Positions 1 through 11,370 of a DNA stretch of 64,000 nt are shown here, in pieces. The notes below the pieces were generated by a model. The model searched no databases, had not been told where the DNA came from, and worked only from the letters and a program-made list of their open reading frames with translations. Origin of the DNA: Bremia lactucae (lineage: Eukaryota > Oomycota > Peronosporomycetes > Peronosporales > Peronosporaceae); assembly GCF_004359215.1 (NCBI RefSeq), contig NC_090623.1, positions 2,038,774-2,102,773 on the forward strand, given 5' to 3'. A program made the translations under genes and the position numbers. Numbering within the stretch: the stretch's first letter is position 1; every line of letters starts with the position of its first letter.

Positions 1-115
1 AACGGATGACGCTAGGCGTCATCCCTCCTAATGTGAATGCACATATGTGCATCACAACTCAAGGGTTGGTAACAAACGTGAACCATTCCCGAGCGGTGTG
101 TCTAATTACTTTATT
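1..115 (+). repeat. LTR fragment, type G (3' part)
   Basis: This stretch is strongly similar to 49196-49310, downstream of the type-G LTR start at 48888. It contains a perfect hairpin at 4-24 (arms GGATGACGC and GCGTCATCC), also present in the second copy. The left end is cut by the window edge. Confidence 0.6.
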
Positions 116-130
116 GAAGTTATTGACGTC

Positions 131-190
131 TTCTTAAGCACACCAAGCGTACTTAAAGAGGACTGTGTAACATTAGAGCAACTTTATACC
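131..190 (-). repeat. Inverted fragment of type-G LTR start
   Basis: Read on the minus strand, this matches the first ~75 bases of the type-G LTR at 48888-48960, including the short hairpin built on AAGTAC. It lies inverted relative to the fragment at 1-115, so the left edge of the window is a rearranged LTR scrap. Confidence 0.5.
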
Positions 191-366
191 CTTACATTAA
201 TTATATCAAATACAGTTTACTTTTAACCCTCTGTAAAGCAAGTGTTTTAAGAGAACCTTCCTCTTCACGTAGTAGTGTACGTGAAGTGACGTGTGGAACC
301 ACTTGCACTGAAGCAGTGCGAAGTGGACTTGTACTGGAGCAGTACAAGTCGGCAGTGTCCCGTTAC
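191..366 (+). repeat. Type-1 gypsy LTR fragment (3' end)
   Basis: Matches the 3' part of the type-1 LTR seen complete at 35572-36010, ending in CCCGTTACA. Both terminal hairpins are present: arms CACTTGCACTG / CAGTGCGAAGTG and GACTTGTACTG / CAGTACAAGTC. The 5' part of the LTR is missing. I see nothing further between 367 and 550. Confidence 0.7.
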
Positions 367-550
367 ACTACTATTTATAGATAACAAGTGCCGCGCTGTC
401 GCATGCAGTCTCGTTTATTTAGTTATTTTAGATTGCAAATTACTTTTCCGTGAGTCTCGGTGAAATAGCAGAGCAAGAACAGTAGAATCGCATGCGTTGA
501 AGTGGAAAGTGCATATATGAAACAAGAGTTGGCAGGTAAAGTGAGCGTAA

Positions 551-978
551 TATAACGGGGAACACTGACTTGTATGCTTCAGTACAAGTCCACTTCAAAC
601 TGCCTCAGTGCCTCACGTCATTTCATATACACTTGTAAGTGCAGAGGACATTCTCTTTAAAACACTTGCTTTAAAGAGGGTTATAAGACAACTTTATTCA
701 ATATAATTAAGTTCTTCTGTTTATATCTATTTAATGCTAACTTAATTAAAAACTAATACAAACGTGTAATAAAGCCTTATATGTCTCTCTCTTTGCGCGC
801 GTCCAGCGCTGACTGGACCGCGAACTAAGTAGATATAAAGGCCTATATTTACCAATGGATTAGCTTTAAGAATATTGCCATGAAAAGTTAAATTCTTCAA
901 ATATTATCTACCTTTTAGATAATATATTAATTAACAACCTTTAAGTGTTAATTTCATTTTACGATACACCCCGTTACA
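551..978 (-). mobile_element. Solo type-1 gypsy LTR with 5-bp target duplication
   Basis: Complete 428-bp LTR on the minus strand, flanked by CGTAA at 546-550 and again at 979-983. There is no adjacent internal sequence, so it is a solo LTR left by LTR-LTR recombination. The duplication fixes the LTR boundaries and shows that the family makes 5-bp target duplications. The end at 551 is mutated from TG to TA. Confidence 0.85.
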
Positions 979-983
979 CGTAA

Positions 984-1449
984 GGAAAATTGAAATTGCG
1001 ATTAGGACGGATTGGTCGTATACGACTATACTGTTTTGCGTATCGTTCCTAATTTGTTTTGATGAACATGCCAAGTGTGGCAATGTCGGCTAGTCACAAT
1101 TTTGCGGTCCATAACATAACATTCAAATGCACCAACTTGATCCGGAAATGTCACTATGATAACTTCATTAGTGACTATTTAATTAATTTCACACAAATTA
1201 ATTGTTAAGGATGGAAATATGGCAATTCAGCGCCTAAATTAGGTGCTCGATTGGTTCTAACACAATCATTGGCATGGAGACAAACTTTATTATAGCTTTA
1301 CTAAGTTAATAATTGTCAGAATTTTTGATGTAACGCACGTAGCGGACACGTTTTGGGTGCTAATAGAGGCAAAAACGCAAAAATGAATCGGAAACTTTTC
1401 TCGTTTCACAGCAAAAATGTATTGCTGTATAATTTCGTTGACCATGTAC
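984..1449. other. Intergenic, nothing recognised
   Basis: AT-rich sequence downstream of the minus-strand ABCG gene, presumably including its 3' UTR. I see no ORF, RNA gene or repeat with another copy in this window. Confidence 0.5.
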
Positions 1450-3672
1450 TTAGCGCTCCTTACGCAGGCTTAGCCACAAGCCAATAAATCCGACCGTGCG
1501 AAAACCAACATTTATAACCAAAAGGATCAGACCGCTGCCAAAAGGTGTACGAGACGCCAAGCTAAAACTTCTAAGCACATCAGTTCCTGAGCGTGCAGTA
1601 CAGTTTTCTATAACTTCATTGCATGCAATTGTAGGGACCCGCTCCCAAAAGATTTTCATAACAGCTTCAAAACCATACTTGATTGGGGACAAATATTGGA
1701 TCCAAACAAAGTAATCAGGGCAATCGTCCGAATTGATCAATAATCCTCCAAACAATAGAAAAGGAAGGATTATGACGAGCCCAATTACAGGAGCAATATC
1801 GATCCGACGAACGAGGCACGAAACCATATAGCCTAGACCCACTGCGCAACTGTTGACGAGAATAATGATAATTTGCTGATAAATGTAGACGTGAAATCCG
1901 TGACCAATACCAATCAATAAGTACGCTGGTACGAAGAATAAAACTGGCAACAATAGTTGCATGGGAAGTTCACTAACATTCTTTGCAATGTACCAGGAAA
2001 AAAGGTGATATAATCCACCCCTGTATTCGCGAATGATAATCGGAAGTTCCAGTGGCACGGAAATAAAGACGGGATTGGCAGCACTAAAAGTTTGATTGAC
2101 AATGAGAAAGAAAAATGCGCCAGTAAAATTTTGAACTCCCTTTTGATTGACATCAAGCTGAAGATAAATGAGCCCAACAATGAGGGAGATAAAAACCGTT
2201 TGAAAAAGCGAGACTTGAAGGCCAAATCGATCACGTGCGAATCGAATCACGTTGCGATGGACGAGTACACTAAATTGTCCAAGAACATTCAGTCTCGTAT
2301 CCTGATATTCTGTCACCGCAGTCTCCTCGTCGAGTGATGGACTCGAAAGCATTGGTTGACGTATATTCCATTCTGTCTTGAATTTCTCAATCCGCGCAAC
2401 GCCTTCGTTGTCGGTAGCTTTATCCATCACCACGAGTTGTTTCATAAAGTAGTCTGTCGGATTCATCATCGATGGACACGCATATCCTAGTGATGCAAAG
2501 TACTCGACTGAATCGACCGTTTTTCCTTGATACACGGGCGATCCATCGGACAATAGATACAGCTGATCAAAGAGTGCAAATAGTTCCGACGAAGGTTGAT
2601 GAATTGTTGCAATGACTGTCCGACCGTCGCGAGCAATTTGTTGCAATTGCGCTGTCACGGTCTCGGCCATGTAACTATCTAATCCCGACGTTGGCTCGTC
2701 TACAAACAAAATTGATGGATTGGTTAAAATTTCCGTAGCAAATGACAGACGTTTTCTCTCGCCCCCAGAGATCCCACGCTGGGATGAACCACCAATGAGA
2801 GTGTCCCGACATTTCATTAAACCCAGCTGTTCCATCACTTCGTCCACACGTTTCATATACTGCTGTTTTGTATGCAATTTCCCCATGCGCAGCTTGGCTT
2901 GAAAAACAAGATGCTCTTTTACGGTGATCGTCTGGTAAAATAAGTCGTCCTGCAAAACATATGACGCGAGTCTCTTGGTGGCGTCGCTCCATGGCAGGCC
3001 GTTAACTGTGATCTCGCCCTCTACGGCTTTATTGCGCCCTGATATGCAATCTAATAAAGAGCTCTTGCCAGCTCCAGAAGGGCCCATAATAACCAGTAAC
3101 TCGCCAGGGTTGGCCGTGCCACTCACATTAGCTAAAATCTCCTTTTCTTCCGTTTTGTTCGTGCGAGGGTTGGTTATTTTCGCCTTTAGGCTGAGATTGC
3201 GCCACTGCAGCGAAAATCTTGGCGACGTGAACGAGTTTAATGGCGTAGCCTTCCTGCACTTGGGAGTCTCAATTTGCACAAAGTGGTCTTGACGCGCGTC
3301 GTCGAGGACCATGCTCAAGACTTGGGTGCAACTGGTTAAATCGATAATAAAGCGCCATTTTGGACTACCAATCCCAGAAAGCGGAAATAAGAATGCACGC
3401 CACCCTTTCTGGTCAATCTCGATAAAGAAAAGATGCGCCAAGATTGAGAGTGATGGTTGCTCTTTACATGGTCCTGCACGCCATTCAATCGTGCAGCAAG
3501 ATGATTGCAATTTCCTACTGCGCTTCTTTGCAAGGGATGCTTTATAATGGATGTCACAAGAGTTTCGGTCATAGATTGCTAGGAATTCTTTGGTAAACGT
3601 CGATTCAAACTTGGGCATTTCTGACCTGTATCTTCCTTGTACTTTTCGATCCAGCAATGATCGTGCGAACAT
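1450..3672 (-). CDS. ABCG (white-brown type) half-transporter, 740 aa
   Basis: ATP-driven membrane exporter half-molecule that must dimerise; ABCG proteins move lipids, sterols or toxic small molecules. Order is NBD then TMD. Walker A GPSGAGKS is at 197-204, the Q-loop region near 240, signature ISGGE at 301-305, Walker B ILFVDE at 321-326 and the H-loop His near 358, so the ATPase site looks complete. About six hydrophobic segments lie between residues 460 and 735. Length fits the family (600-750). The ATG at 3672 gives the longest protein, but Met121 (genome 3312) is a plausible real start because the conserved pre-NBD motif VQIETPK begins just after it. The first 120 residues are unlike typical ABCG N-termini. 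No introns are visible. Substrate cannot be predicted. Confidence 0.9.
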   Translation of the reverse strand: MFARSLLDRKVQGRYRSEMPKFESTFTKEFLAIYDRNSCDIHYKASLAKKRSRKLQSSCCTIEWRAGPCKEQPSLSILAHLFFIEIDQKGWRAFLFPLSGIGSPKWRFIIDLTSCTQVLSMVLDDARQDHFVQIETPKCRKATPLNSFTSPRFSLQWRNLSLKAKITNPRTNKTEEKEILANVSGTANPGELLVIMGPSGAGKSSLLDCISGRNKAVEGEITVNGLPWSDATKRLASYVLQDDLFYQTITVKEHLVFQAKLRMGKLHTKQQYMKRVDEVMEQLGLMKCRDTLIGGSSQRGISGGERKRLSFATEILTNPSILFVDEPTSGLDSYMAETVTAQLQQIARDGRTVIATIHQPSSELFALFDQLYLLSDGSPVYQGKTVDSVEYFASLGYACPSMMNPTDYFMKQLVVMDKATDNEGVARIEKFKTEWNIRQPMLSSPSLDEETAVTEYQDTRLNVLGQFSVLVHRNVIRFARDRFGLQVSLFQTVFISLIVGLIYLQLDVNQKGVQNFTGAFFFLIVNQTFSAANPVFISVPLELPIIIREYRGGLYHLFSWYIAKNVSELPMQLLLPVLFFVPAYLLIGIGHGFHVYIYQQIIIILVNSCAVGLGYMVSCLVRRIDIAPVIGLVIILPFLLFGGLLINSDDCPDYFVWIQYLSPIKYGFEAVMKIFWERVPTIACNEVIENCTARSGTDVLRSFSLASRTPFGSGLILLVINVGFRTVGFIGLWLSLRKER

Positions 3673-4388
3673 CAGCGTCGGTCTTATGTTTTACCAGCAG
3701 AACGCACATCGCTCATGGCATCCATTAACTTTTCGTATGTTTTAATGAATTTAAGTAACACCTCTAAGTTACAGTGTCTGGCACCGAGTGCATTTTATAG
3801 CCTATTTATAACTCGGTTGTGACCACTATTAGTTTAACTTGCCAGTTGCGGGAACTGCTTCTGCCGCAATAAATGAAACTCCCAGGTTCAGCAGAAAGAT
3901 CCTAACGACATCAGATGAAAAGCTACGGCCTGGATTTTATAGAAGGCAAAGTACTGCTAGTCAATAATATCCCAATACAACTAAATTAATCGACACTCGC
4001 ATCTCAATTTAGCAAAAAATAAAGTAGCATGCCGAGTTCACTTCCTATGGCGTCAGCTTAGCAGACGCCAATTGTTAAATGTCTCAAACACTATAGCTCC
4101 AATCGCAGCCCACAGCAATGTTTCGTGTCGTTCAAAGCAATCGTGTATTTCTTTCTTTCCATGTAGCAGCATAATGTTGCCGAAGCAAATAGTCCTTTTC
4201 TGGGATCTAAAAAATGCAATATGTCATTGACATAAAATAAAGCAAGGCCAATGAATTAAAAGATTTCTTCCACGATCTCAAAGAGGATCAGTGCTATCAC
4301 TTCAATCATTTGAAACTGACAAGAAAAGTAAGTCATAGCGTGATGTAATAATATCGTCCTATATAGAACGCGCTGATTCCAAATCTCG
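3673..4388. other. Intergenic region upstream of ABCG gene, nothing recognised
   Basis: AT-rich sequence holding the promoter of the minus-strand ABCG gene. I see no convincing oomycete initiator element, no ORF and no repeat. Confidence 0.45.
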
Positions 4389-4900
4389 GTAACGAGCACC
4401 TTTCGCTTGTACTGTTTCAGTGCAAGCTAACCAATACTAATAATAGTAGGCATGGTGCCTTTGAACACTTCACGTACACGACGTGCAGAGGAAGATTTTC
4501 AAGCCGCGGGGCCAAGCAACAATAGGTAAACACTTGCATTTAGAAAAAGGAAAACTGTATAATGTACATTTAAGTCTTATGTAATAGGGTGCACATAAAT
4601 ATTATTTCCTATAATTGAAATAGGGAGGATACACCACTTTGCGTATTGCCACACCGGGGTGTACCAAAGCGAAAAGGGGATCTAATGTCGACTCGAAAGA
4701 AATTGTTAATTTTGTGATATAGCGGAATAAATTATGATTTTATTTTTAAGCTGTGGTTTTTCATAAATCAAAAGAAACATACGGTGAGGGTGTGGCAATA
4801 GGGTGGATCAACCGGTTCCGTAGATAAGATAATTGTTATTTCCTATAAAAGGAAATAAATAAAGAAGCACAAAATTATTGTCCTTCATCAATTTTGACTC
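4389..4900 (-). repeat. Decayed type-2 LTR remnant
   Basis: 4389-4510 aligns with the outer end of the type-2 LTR at 43336-43470: CACCTTTC, a hairpin with arms GCTTGTACTG and CAGTGCAAGC, then TCACGTACAC and GCAGAGGAAG. About 4830-4890 matches the other end of that LTR in inverted orientation. A rearranged, internally deleted copy is the simplest reading. Confidence 0.4.
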
Positions 4901-5159
4901 ACTTTTCTAACTTTACCAAATTAGGTGATATTGAGGCAACAAGACATTAGTTCTGTTGATTGGTGAATTTAAGTTATAATCAACTCCGCCAATCGTTGCA
5001 AGAGATTTTCCACTCCCCAATCTGAGGCGCCTTGATGGAAACGAGATCGGAAATGAATACCGCGATACTTATCAGTGGGTAGATGATGGCCACGGAAGAG
5101 ATTGTAGACGTATTAAAGTCGGAAGTACCATTCTCCAAACCCTCGCTCATAGCAGAGGG

Positions 5160-6130
5160 TGAGGACGAGGAGAAAAATTCCACAGGTGAAAACAATGAGG
5201 GACGAAAGCTGGTGGAGTGGGGGGGGGTCCAGGACACGGAACAAGTAAACTTGAGACAGTAGATCTGACGTCTGAGCAACGACAAACGACTAAGATCCCA
5301 CTACTGGTGGGAGCAACAGGTCAAACACGCAACAGCGGAAAGATGTTCATAGCACTGAAAGACGACATGGTTCAAGCTCCAGGCATCGGCCAGGTGGAAG
5401 CATAGCGAAAAACCCTAAGAGACCTTTTACAGGGATTTATGAAGCGGTGCCCATACAACGGGAGGTCCTACCAGCCGAAAGCCATCAATTTCTCAAACTC
5501 ACTGGAGTGGAAGCAGCTAAATTGCTTAGCCTCTTCGAGCAAGTGTTCGTCACGAGTTTATGAACCTGCTCAGAATGAGTGAAGCTTGCAACAACGATCG
5601 CCAAAGAACTACTTAACACAAAATGGGCTTTCGAAGAGATCGTCCGCAAGCTGTCTAGTGAGTTCAAGCAAATGAGCGCACGCCCCATTTCTAAATCAGT
5701 GAGCCCAGGCGGTATAGAGCGGTGTAGAAGCTTCACCGTAACCAGCTATTGGGGCTTTCAAGCCGGTTTTACGAGGACTGCACGTTTATTCCAGCCAAGT
5801 TCACTAGCGATGATATCATTCGTTTCAAGGATCTATGTGCACCGTCCGAGGCATCAATCAGTCGTTACTAAGTGCGTAACGGGACGGATGATGAATGGGC
5901 AGTGATAGTTGAGATTGTTGAAGGCAATATAGCAAGCAGGGGTATCCCGGACTTTATACGACAAGTGCTTAGAAACGCAAACTGTTTGCGCTTATACAGT
6001 AACATTAACTCAAGTCAAAGGGGAATTGGTTCTGCAATTGGACAGAGACCGAAGTATCAATATCAGCAGAGAGAGCACAAAAGTAATCACGGAGACGATC
6101 CTAAAATCGGCGAAGCTAGCTCGAGTAAAT
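5160..6130 (+). pseudogene. Frame-broken coding remnant, unrecognised, probably transposon-derived
   Basis: Coherent amino-acid composition continues across several plus-strand frames (5217-5405, 5579-5905, 5872-6159) broken by stops and frameshifts, for example residues reading TSDDIIRFKDLCAPSEASI near 5800-5860 and GIPDFIRQVL near 5940-5970. I do not recognise the family. A gypsy integrase fragment follows directly on the same strand, suggesting a transposon-borne ORF. Confidence 0.35.
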
Positions 6131-6134
6131 TTGC

Positions 6135-6300
6135 CCCAAAGAGTGGAGCAAGCAATTGATATTTGTGAAGTTCGCTATAAATAACAGTGTCCACGCCAGT
6201 ACGGGTGAGACACCATTTTATTTATCCGGACTGCGCATGCTCGGAGGCCAGTCTTGTTTGGCGGAGGCATCTTAGGGTTTAAAATGCTCACTAGGAACGA
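6135..6300 (+). pseudogene. Gypsy integrase fragment (type G)
   Basis: About 150 bp nearly identical to 47680-47830 in element G, encoding the stretch after the catalytic Glu (EWSKQL, FAINNSVHASTGETPF). It carries substitutions and loses frame afterwards, so it is a dead fragment. Confidence 0.7.
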
Positions 6301-6475
6301 TCTGGCAAAGGCATTATAAAGGAAACTGAAGTGGTCATGCTAAACGTACGGAGTACACAGTGCAGCTACATAACCTCAAGCGACCCACGACATTGGACGA
6401 CTCGACCTCAAGCGGAGTAAAGCACAAAATTCGCGCATATGCAACCAGAACCCGAGCCCGCAGAGAAATAATTCT

Positions 6476-6575
6476 NNNNNNNNNNNNNNNNNNNNNNNNN
6501 NNNNNNNNNNNNNNNNNNNNNNNNNNNNNNNNNNNNNNNNNNNNNNNNNNNNNNNNNNNNNNNNNNNNNNNNNNN
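6476..6575. other. Assembly gap (100 N)
   Basis: Exactly 100 unknown bases, a conventional placeholder, so true size is unknown. It is bounded on the right by a type-1 LTR fragment. Confidence 0.95.
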
Positions 6576-6776
6576 GTATTAGTTTATAGTTAAGACAACA
6601 TTTACAAAGATAGATTAACAAAGACACTTAACTATATTAATACAGTTTTCATTTTACCCTCTTAAGTTAACTTGTCTTAAACAGAGTACGTCACCTAACG
6701 AGAGGCACCACTCACATCTGAAGCAGTGTGAAGTGGACTTGTACTGAACCAGTACAAGTCGCAGTGCCCCGTTACA
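6576..6776 (+). repeat. Type-1 gypsy LTR 3' part at gap edge
   Basis: Ends in CCCCGTTACA at 6776. Its terminal ~90 bases are almost identical to the inverted LTR end at 53692-53790 next to another gap, including a variant second hairpin with TCACA / TGTGA arms. Both copies belong to one young subfamily. Confidence 0.75.
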
Positions 6777-6879
6777 AGGAGAGTCGTAATTCTGGCTTGT
6801 AGTATGCGACAATTCTTCGTCGTGGGGTGAAATAGCAGACCGATGTCCTAGACCCATGAATGTTTGGTCGGCTTCGGGA

Positions 6880-7810
6880 AACACGCCGACCCCTTACCAA
6901 CCGCAACCCGTCCATATGGAAGCGAGCTTGAAGGTGATGGCCTGCTTTAACAAGCCCTGGCGCACCAGGATGCAGCGTACTTGTCCTGGGCTTGCGTGAA
7001 CCACTGCAGAGCGTGTTTCGCGCACTGCGGTTTTAATGACAACTTCAAAAAAGTGCTTACCCGACTTCTCCTTCCCTTTTTGGAGTAAAAAAGCAGGCCT
7101 GGATTAATCTTGTGGCACCTAGCCACCGTCGAAGTCGCCGTGCCTATCCCGGTATCTCGAATACCACCGCTGTGAATAGAATGGATGGAAGAATGATGAA
7201 GTTAAGAAAAACTCGATTTTCCACACTAGTTGCCATTCTGGAAGTAATGTACAGCCGCCGTTGTAGCTTCCTAATACACAAAACCCAATTTCGACTGTGT
7301 AAGTCCCCCATCCCAATTTCATAGCCAAAATACCGAACCGTGTATGTCGGTTGCAGCACCGAGATACTTCTCATGTCCTTAGTCCGCATCTCTGTATTAA
7401 GAAAGATGAGCCGGCTCTTGGACGACTGTGCTTCTAGACCTGATAGAGCCCAAAAGCGCGAAACAAATGCAAGCGCAGGCCCTAGCTGATGCGTTTGGTC
7501 GAGAAATATCGTTGAATCGCTTACAAACGCGGAGAACAGGTTCCTGGCATTGCGTCTATGGAAGAGGGATCTTCGTCAGATCGGGTGATTACTAAATCAC
7601 GATACGCAACTGCTCGATCATAATCAGGAACATAAGCGGAGCGAGCGGGCAACCCTAGCAAATACTAAAGACGACGGAAATCGGGCTAGCCTATACCCTA
7701 TTGACCAGCATTCTCCAACGTGTACACTCGACCTTGAAATGGCACTTGGACATCCTGCAGCCCCTTCGCCGTAATCCGCGAAAAAAAGTGAATCGATTGG
7801 GTTGAACAAA
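6880..7810 (-). pseudogene. LINE reverse-transcriptase remnant
   Basis: In several minus-strand frames the sequence reads like the C-terminal half of an oomycete non-LTR retrotransposon RT. Visible pieces are LFSAFVSDSTIF (position of the F-x-DD catalytic box), then LSGLEAQSSKSRLIFLNTEM, TSVENRV near 7210, and INPGLLF near 7090-7110. The second catalytic Asp is replaced (SD in place of DD), and stops and frameshifts are present. The family call rests on recognition of the motif order. 7811-8160 may hold more of it but I cannot identify domains there. Confidence 0.55.
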
Positions 7811-8169
7811 TTGTAGCTAATTGTTTTCGTTAAGCCCAGTAATCGGTAAAGATCCAGTAAGCTGACCCGTAATTTCTCAGCAGATTCAAGAATTTTCTCA
7901 GTGATGGCGTGGTCTGTCGACTAATGAAAATTCGTCTCGCCACTGACATAGAGAACCAATTGTCCTCTCACCTGCGCCTGGACAGTGCTTTACATTCGTA
8001 GTCGCTCTTTACTGTCAGACACAGTCCTAAGAAAGTCCGGCATTCGACGACGCGCAATGTGTCCTTCAGCGATACCGTCTATGGTGCGCCGTTCGTCGTC
8101 CGTACCTTCCAGCAACCGGTAAGCGCTTGCTCGCTGACTCGCGCGGAACAAATGGTCTTAAGCTTGGTC

Positions 8170-8656
8170 GAACCCTCCAACGAGAATTTGGTAGGATATA
8201 ACATAAAATCTTAAAATCTTCATATGTGATCCGCCTTCCCCCGCCGCGTCGTCCTGTGCTAGCTGCGTCCCTTTACGCGAGCTAATATCTGCAATATTAT
8301 CAATAAAAGTAGGCCACTGCTATTGATACCCCTCTCCCATTTTGATAGTTGTACACCCCGCGACATATAGCCAATCATAACGCAGAAAATATAAACGCAC
8401 AACCGTGGGAAACTAGACGCTTAAAGATCAAAAGGGGAACTGCACTTTTTCTTTATTACTTAACTTAAGAAAACTTACCTTAGCTAAGCTTAAAATAAAT
8501 TCGGCCGCCCGATTTGTATCGGGCGGCGACCGCATTTGTTGTCCATAATAATTGGGATTTTAGTAATTAACTATTTAAAATTCGATAAGAGGGTATTTTA
8601 CCCATAAAATAAATGTACCACAACAACGGTTCTCCAACCAATGTGTGCCCCATTAC
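8170..8656 (-). repeat. Type-4 LTR, 3' copy of element E
   Basis: Minus-strand start TGTAATGGGG at 8656. Similarity to the copy ending at 16484 covers about 8412-8656, including a hairpin around GCCGCC / GGCGGC. Beyond 8412 the two copies differ, so the left boundary (about 8170) is a guess. A further ~50-bp piece of this LTR occurs in plus orientation near 17100-17160. Confidence 0.55.
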
Positions 8657-8672
8657 ACCCTCCCCCCATCAG
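8657..8672 (-). promoter_or_regulatory. Polypurine tract of element E
   Basis: Minus strand reads GATGGGGGGAGGG immediately before the LTR start TGTAATGGGG, as expected for the plus-strand primer of a gypsy element. This identifies the LTR as the 3' copy of a minus-strand element. Confidence 0.65.
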
Positions 8673-9009
8673 ACTGTTGACACTGAGTGAGAACGTTCGT
8701 TTCATTTCCTCTTTGAGGTTGGAACATGAATAGCTAATAGTCTGGTTGTGTTTTGCAATCCTTTGTCCGATGAGAACTAAGCGTGATTCAAAGACTCTTA
8801 GCACCTTTCTCGACGAAAAGGGAATGGTGTACTTGAAAGTCACACTCCATCAGAGAATGAGGTAAAAGACATTCGCTCTTACACGCCTTCTTATCCGGCT
8901 GAACGTTGGCGGGTCCCAAATCCGTTTCCAGAACCGCCGATGTCTTAACTGCATTGAGCAGGACGCAGTACCCTGACTCCAGCATTATTACGAATTCACT
9001 CGATTAAGA

Positions 9010-10020
9010 GAAAAAGCGAGCACTCTTAAAAGAGGAACAAGCTCGTCGTCGAGCTGCCGCGATAGCGAAAGCTAAAGCTCAAGTGAATACAGATTCGTCC
9101 CACTTAGTGCGGAAGAACGTCTCAAAGAGATCGAGGGTCACAGCTTTGTCATCTGGATCTCCGGTCCCACCGCGAGGACGCCAGAGGAGATTGCTGCTCG
9201 CGACGCTCTTCATGAGCGGTACCTTACGCCAAAGGTAATGACGCGAAGTCAGTTTCTGACGCGTTTACGTGATCAGGCTGGTGGGGCTTCGGTGACCTCG
9301 ATGATGGAAATTCCGATCGTTTTGTTTCCAAACGAAACAAGAAGTGAAAAAAAAAAGTGTTTCATTTCAAGAATTGGGTCCACCAAGCCCGCCGCCTCCG
9401 CATTATTTTGAATATTAGAGAGTCTGCGGATGTGGCTGATGTTCGTTGGAACGGAAGCTTCGCTTCAATTTTGCCAAGCTGAAAGCCAAAGGCGAGTTAC
9501 GTACGGCAATTTTGTCACAAAACGAGGAAAGGTCTAGCCGATATTTCAGTGCTGCGGTTGACCGTGCAACCATGGATCGAAGCCCCATTGAGGCTATAGA
9601 TCCACCAAATACCATTTCTAGTGGTGGGGAGCGTCGTTTGATGCGAGTTGGCCCTGAGCTTGGCGCTCAAAAACATCAACGGCGTACGGCAATCTTACCG
9701 AAGAGGTACCTCAAACTCCCAAGAGTTTTCAGAAGAGGGGTACCCCATCCACTTTACCTGATACTGGTTTTTGGCCGTTACAACGACGTCGCTTTAAAAT
9801 TTTCTCAAATTTAAACTGAAGGTTCCCTCGCGCATCAAGCAGCGGAGGAGGGGCCGAAATTTCGACGGAAGCATTTGATGCTTTAAAGCACGAGGTGCAA
9901 CTTCTTCGTGAGAGCCTTTCTCAGGTTGAGGGCTCCTTTGAGGCGTTTCAGAACCGTCTATTGATGCTAGAACGTCAGCAACCTCATTTAAAGGGCCAGC
10001 TAAACACCCTGGTGAGGATG
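9010..10020 (+). pseudogene. Antisense ORF remnant of element E
   Basis: Opposite to pol, between integrase and the 3' LTR, plus-strand frames carry a coherent but frame-broken protein: an Arg/Ala/Lys-rich helix near 9030-9085, an acidic helical stretch (LSAEERLKEIEGHSFVIW) near 9100-9160, and a heptad-like coiled coil near 9870-10010 (LLRESLSQVEGSFEAFQNRL). Open frames are 9088-9345, 9446-9814 and 9895-10146. No known family is recognised. Its position matches antisense ORFs in elements B, C and G. Confidence 0.45.
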
Positions 10021-11190
10021 CAGCCAAGCTTGACTTTATTCCTTTCTGTTCGGACAATGACGTTTGGCACGACCGCCAGCCTCGGCGCAAGTGCCTTTTT
10101 GTCCACAGATGAAGGGTCCCGAACTGGCTTAAGAAAGCCAACGTAAAACACTGGGTGTGAACGCAGCTTGCTGGGAAGGTTTGGCGTGTAAGCTGGGTCC
10201 TCTTGGCCACGACCGAAATTGGTCCAACAAAGCGCGGGCGAATTTGGTCTTGAAGACCGCGGAAGCAAGTTAGTAGGTAATTTCTTTGCGTTTAATAAAA
10301 CTCGGTCCCCGACCACATAATAATTAATACAGCTTTTGCCTTTGGCATCCGCTTGTTCTTTTTGTTTGGCTTGGCTATCAGCCATCGTGTCACGTACATG
10401 TATCAAAACACTAAATTGCGTCGCGATAAACTCGCTGACTTTTTCCGAATGGTAACAGGGCTGATATTAGCAAGCCTATCGGCTTATTCTCCCCACCAAT
10501 CCCTGAGCCACGCAGTGGTATCGCTACCGGAACGCGTGGGTGGGTGAGACCGTTGACATAGAAGGAGTGTAGAGACATGGACAGCGTTATTTAACGCAAA
10601 TCCCACCACTGAGAGCATTGAGCTCCAGCGCTTTGGTGTTTGAGCACACACACTGCGTAAAATGTTTTAAATGACGCGATTGACGCGTTTAGTGTGACCA
10701 TCGTCTGCGTATGGTCCGCGGTAGACATGACCAATCTGGTGCCAAGCACTCGGAAAATTGATTTTTAGAATTTACCCGTGAAACGGGGGTGCCCATCAGA
10801 GACAATTGCCACTGGCAGACCGTGTTGTCGAAAGGCGCGATCGATGAACAGCCTTGCTGTACCTCCACCATCAATAGTTACCGGCACAGCCGCTAAGTGA
10901 GTCATTTTGCTCAATCAATCAACAAAGACCACTATGCCAGAGTTATCGGCCGAATCTTTCGGTAGACCGTAAACAAAATACATACTAATGGACTCTCAGC
11001 ACCCTATGGATATGTCAGACTGACCAGTGGCGCAGCAGCATGCGCCGAGAATTTAACCCGTTGGCAATTTCTCATGGGCAAATGTATGTGCCGACCCATT
11101 TATAAAGTTTGGGTCATTCATAAATCTGGCTTACAGAGCCGTAGGTCTTTTCTCTACCGAAATGACCACCAAGGACAATTGTGTGCCTCA
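9984..11190 (-). pseudogene. Integrase of element E (broken)
   Basis: Frames near 10700-10500 read like the segment after the integrase core (KRVNRVI, FALNNAVHVST), and 10406-9984 contains the C-terminal part (YYVVGDRVLLNAKKLP, then a frameshift, then LRSHPVFYVGFLKP). Multiple stops make it non-functional. The catalytic Asp residues cannot be read in one frame. Confidence 0.6.
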
Positions 11191-11370
11191 TAGAGAATTC
11201 GGTACTTCAAGATTTCATCATGAGGAAAAATGACGTGCGGAGAATTTGCAGCATCCGTGCAATAAAGCAAAGGTCGTTATCGATAGAAATCGATGTGACC
11301 TTGCACGCAAACGTGCCGACAATTTAAGATCCGATTCAGTGCTCTTTAGAGCTCGTAGCAGCGCTACACA

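Noticed and set aside
1450..3672. Pseudogene status for the first ABCG gene
   Set aside because: All ATPase motifs and the frame are intact, so I treat it as functional despite the unusual first 120 residues.
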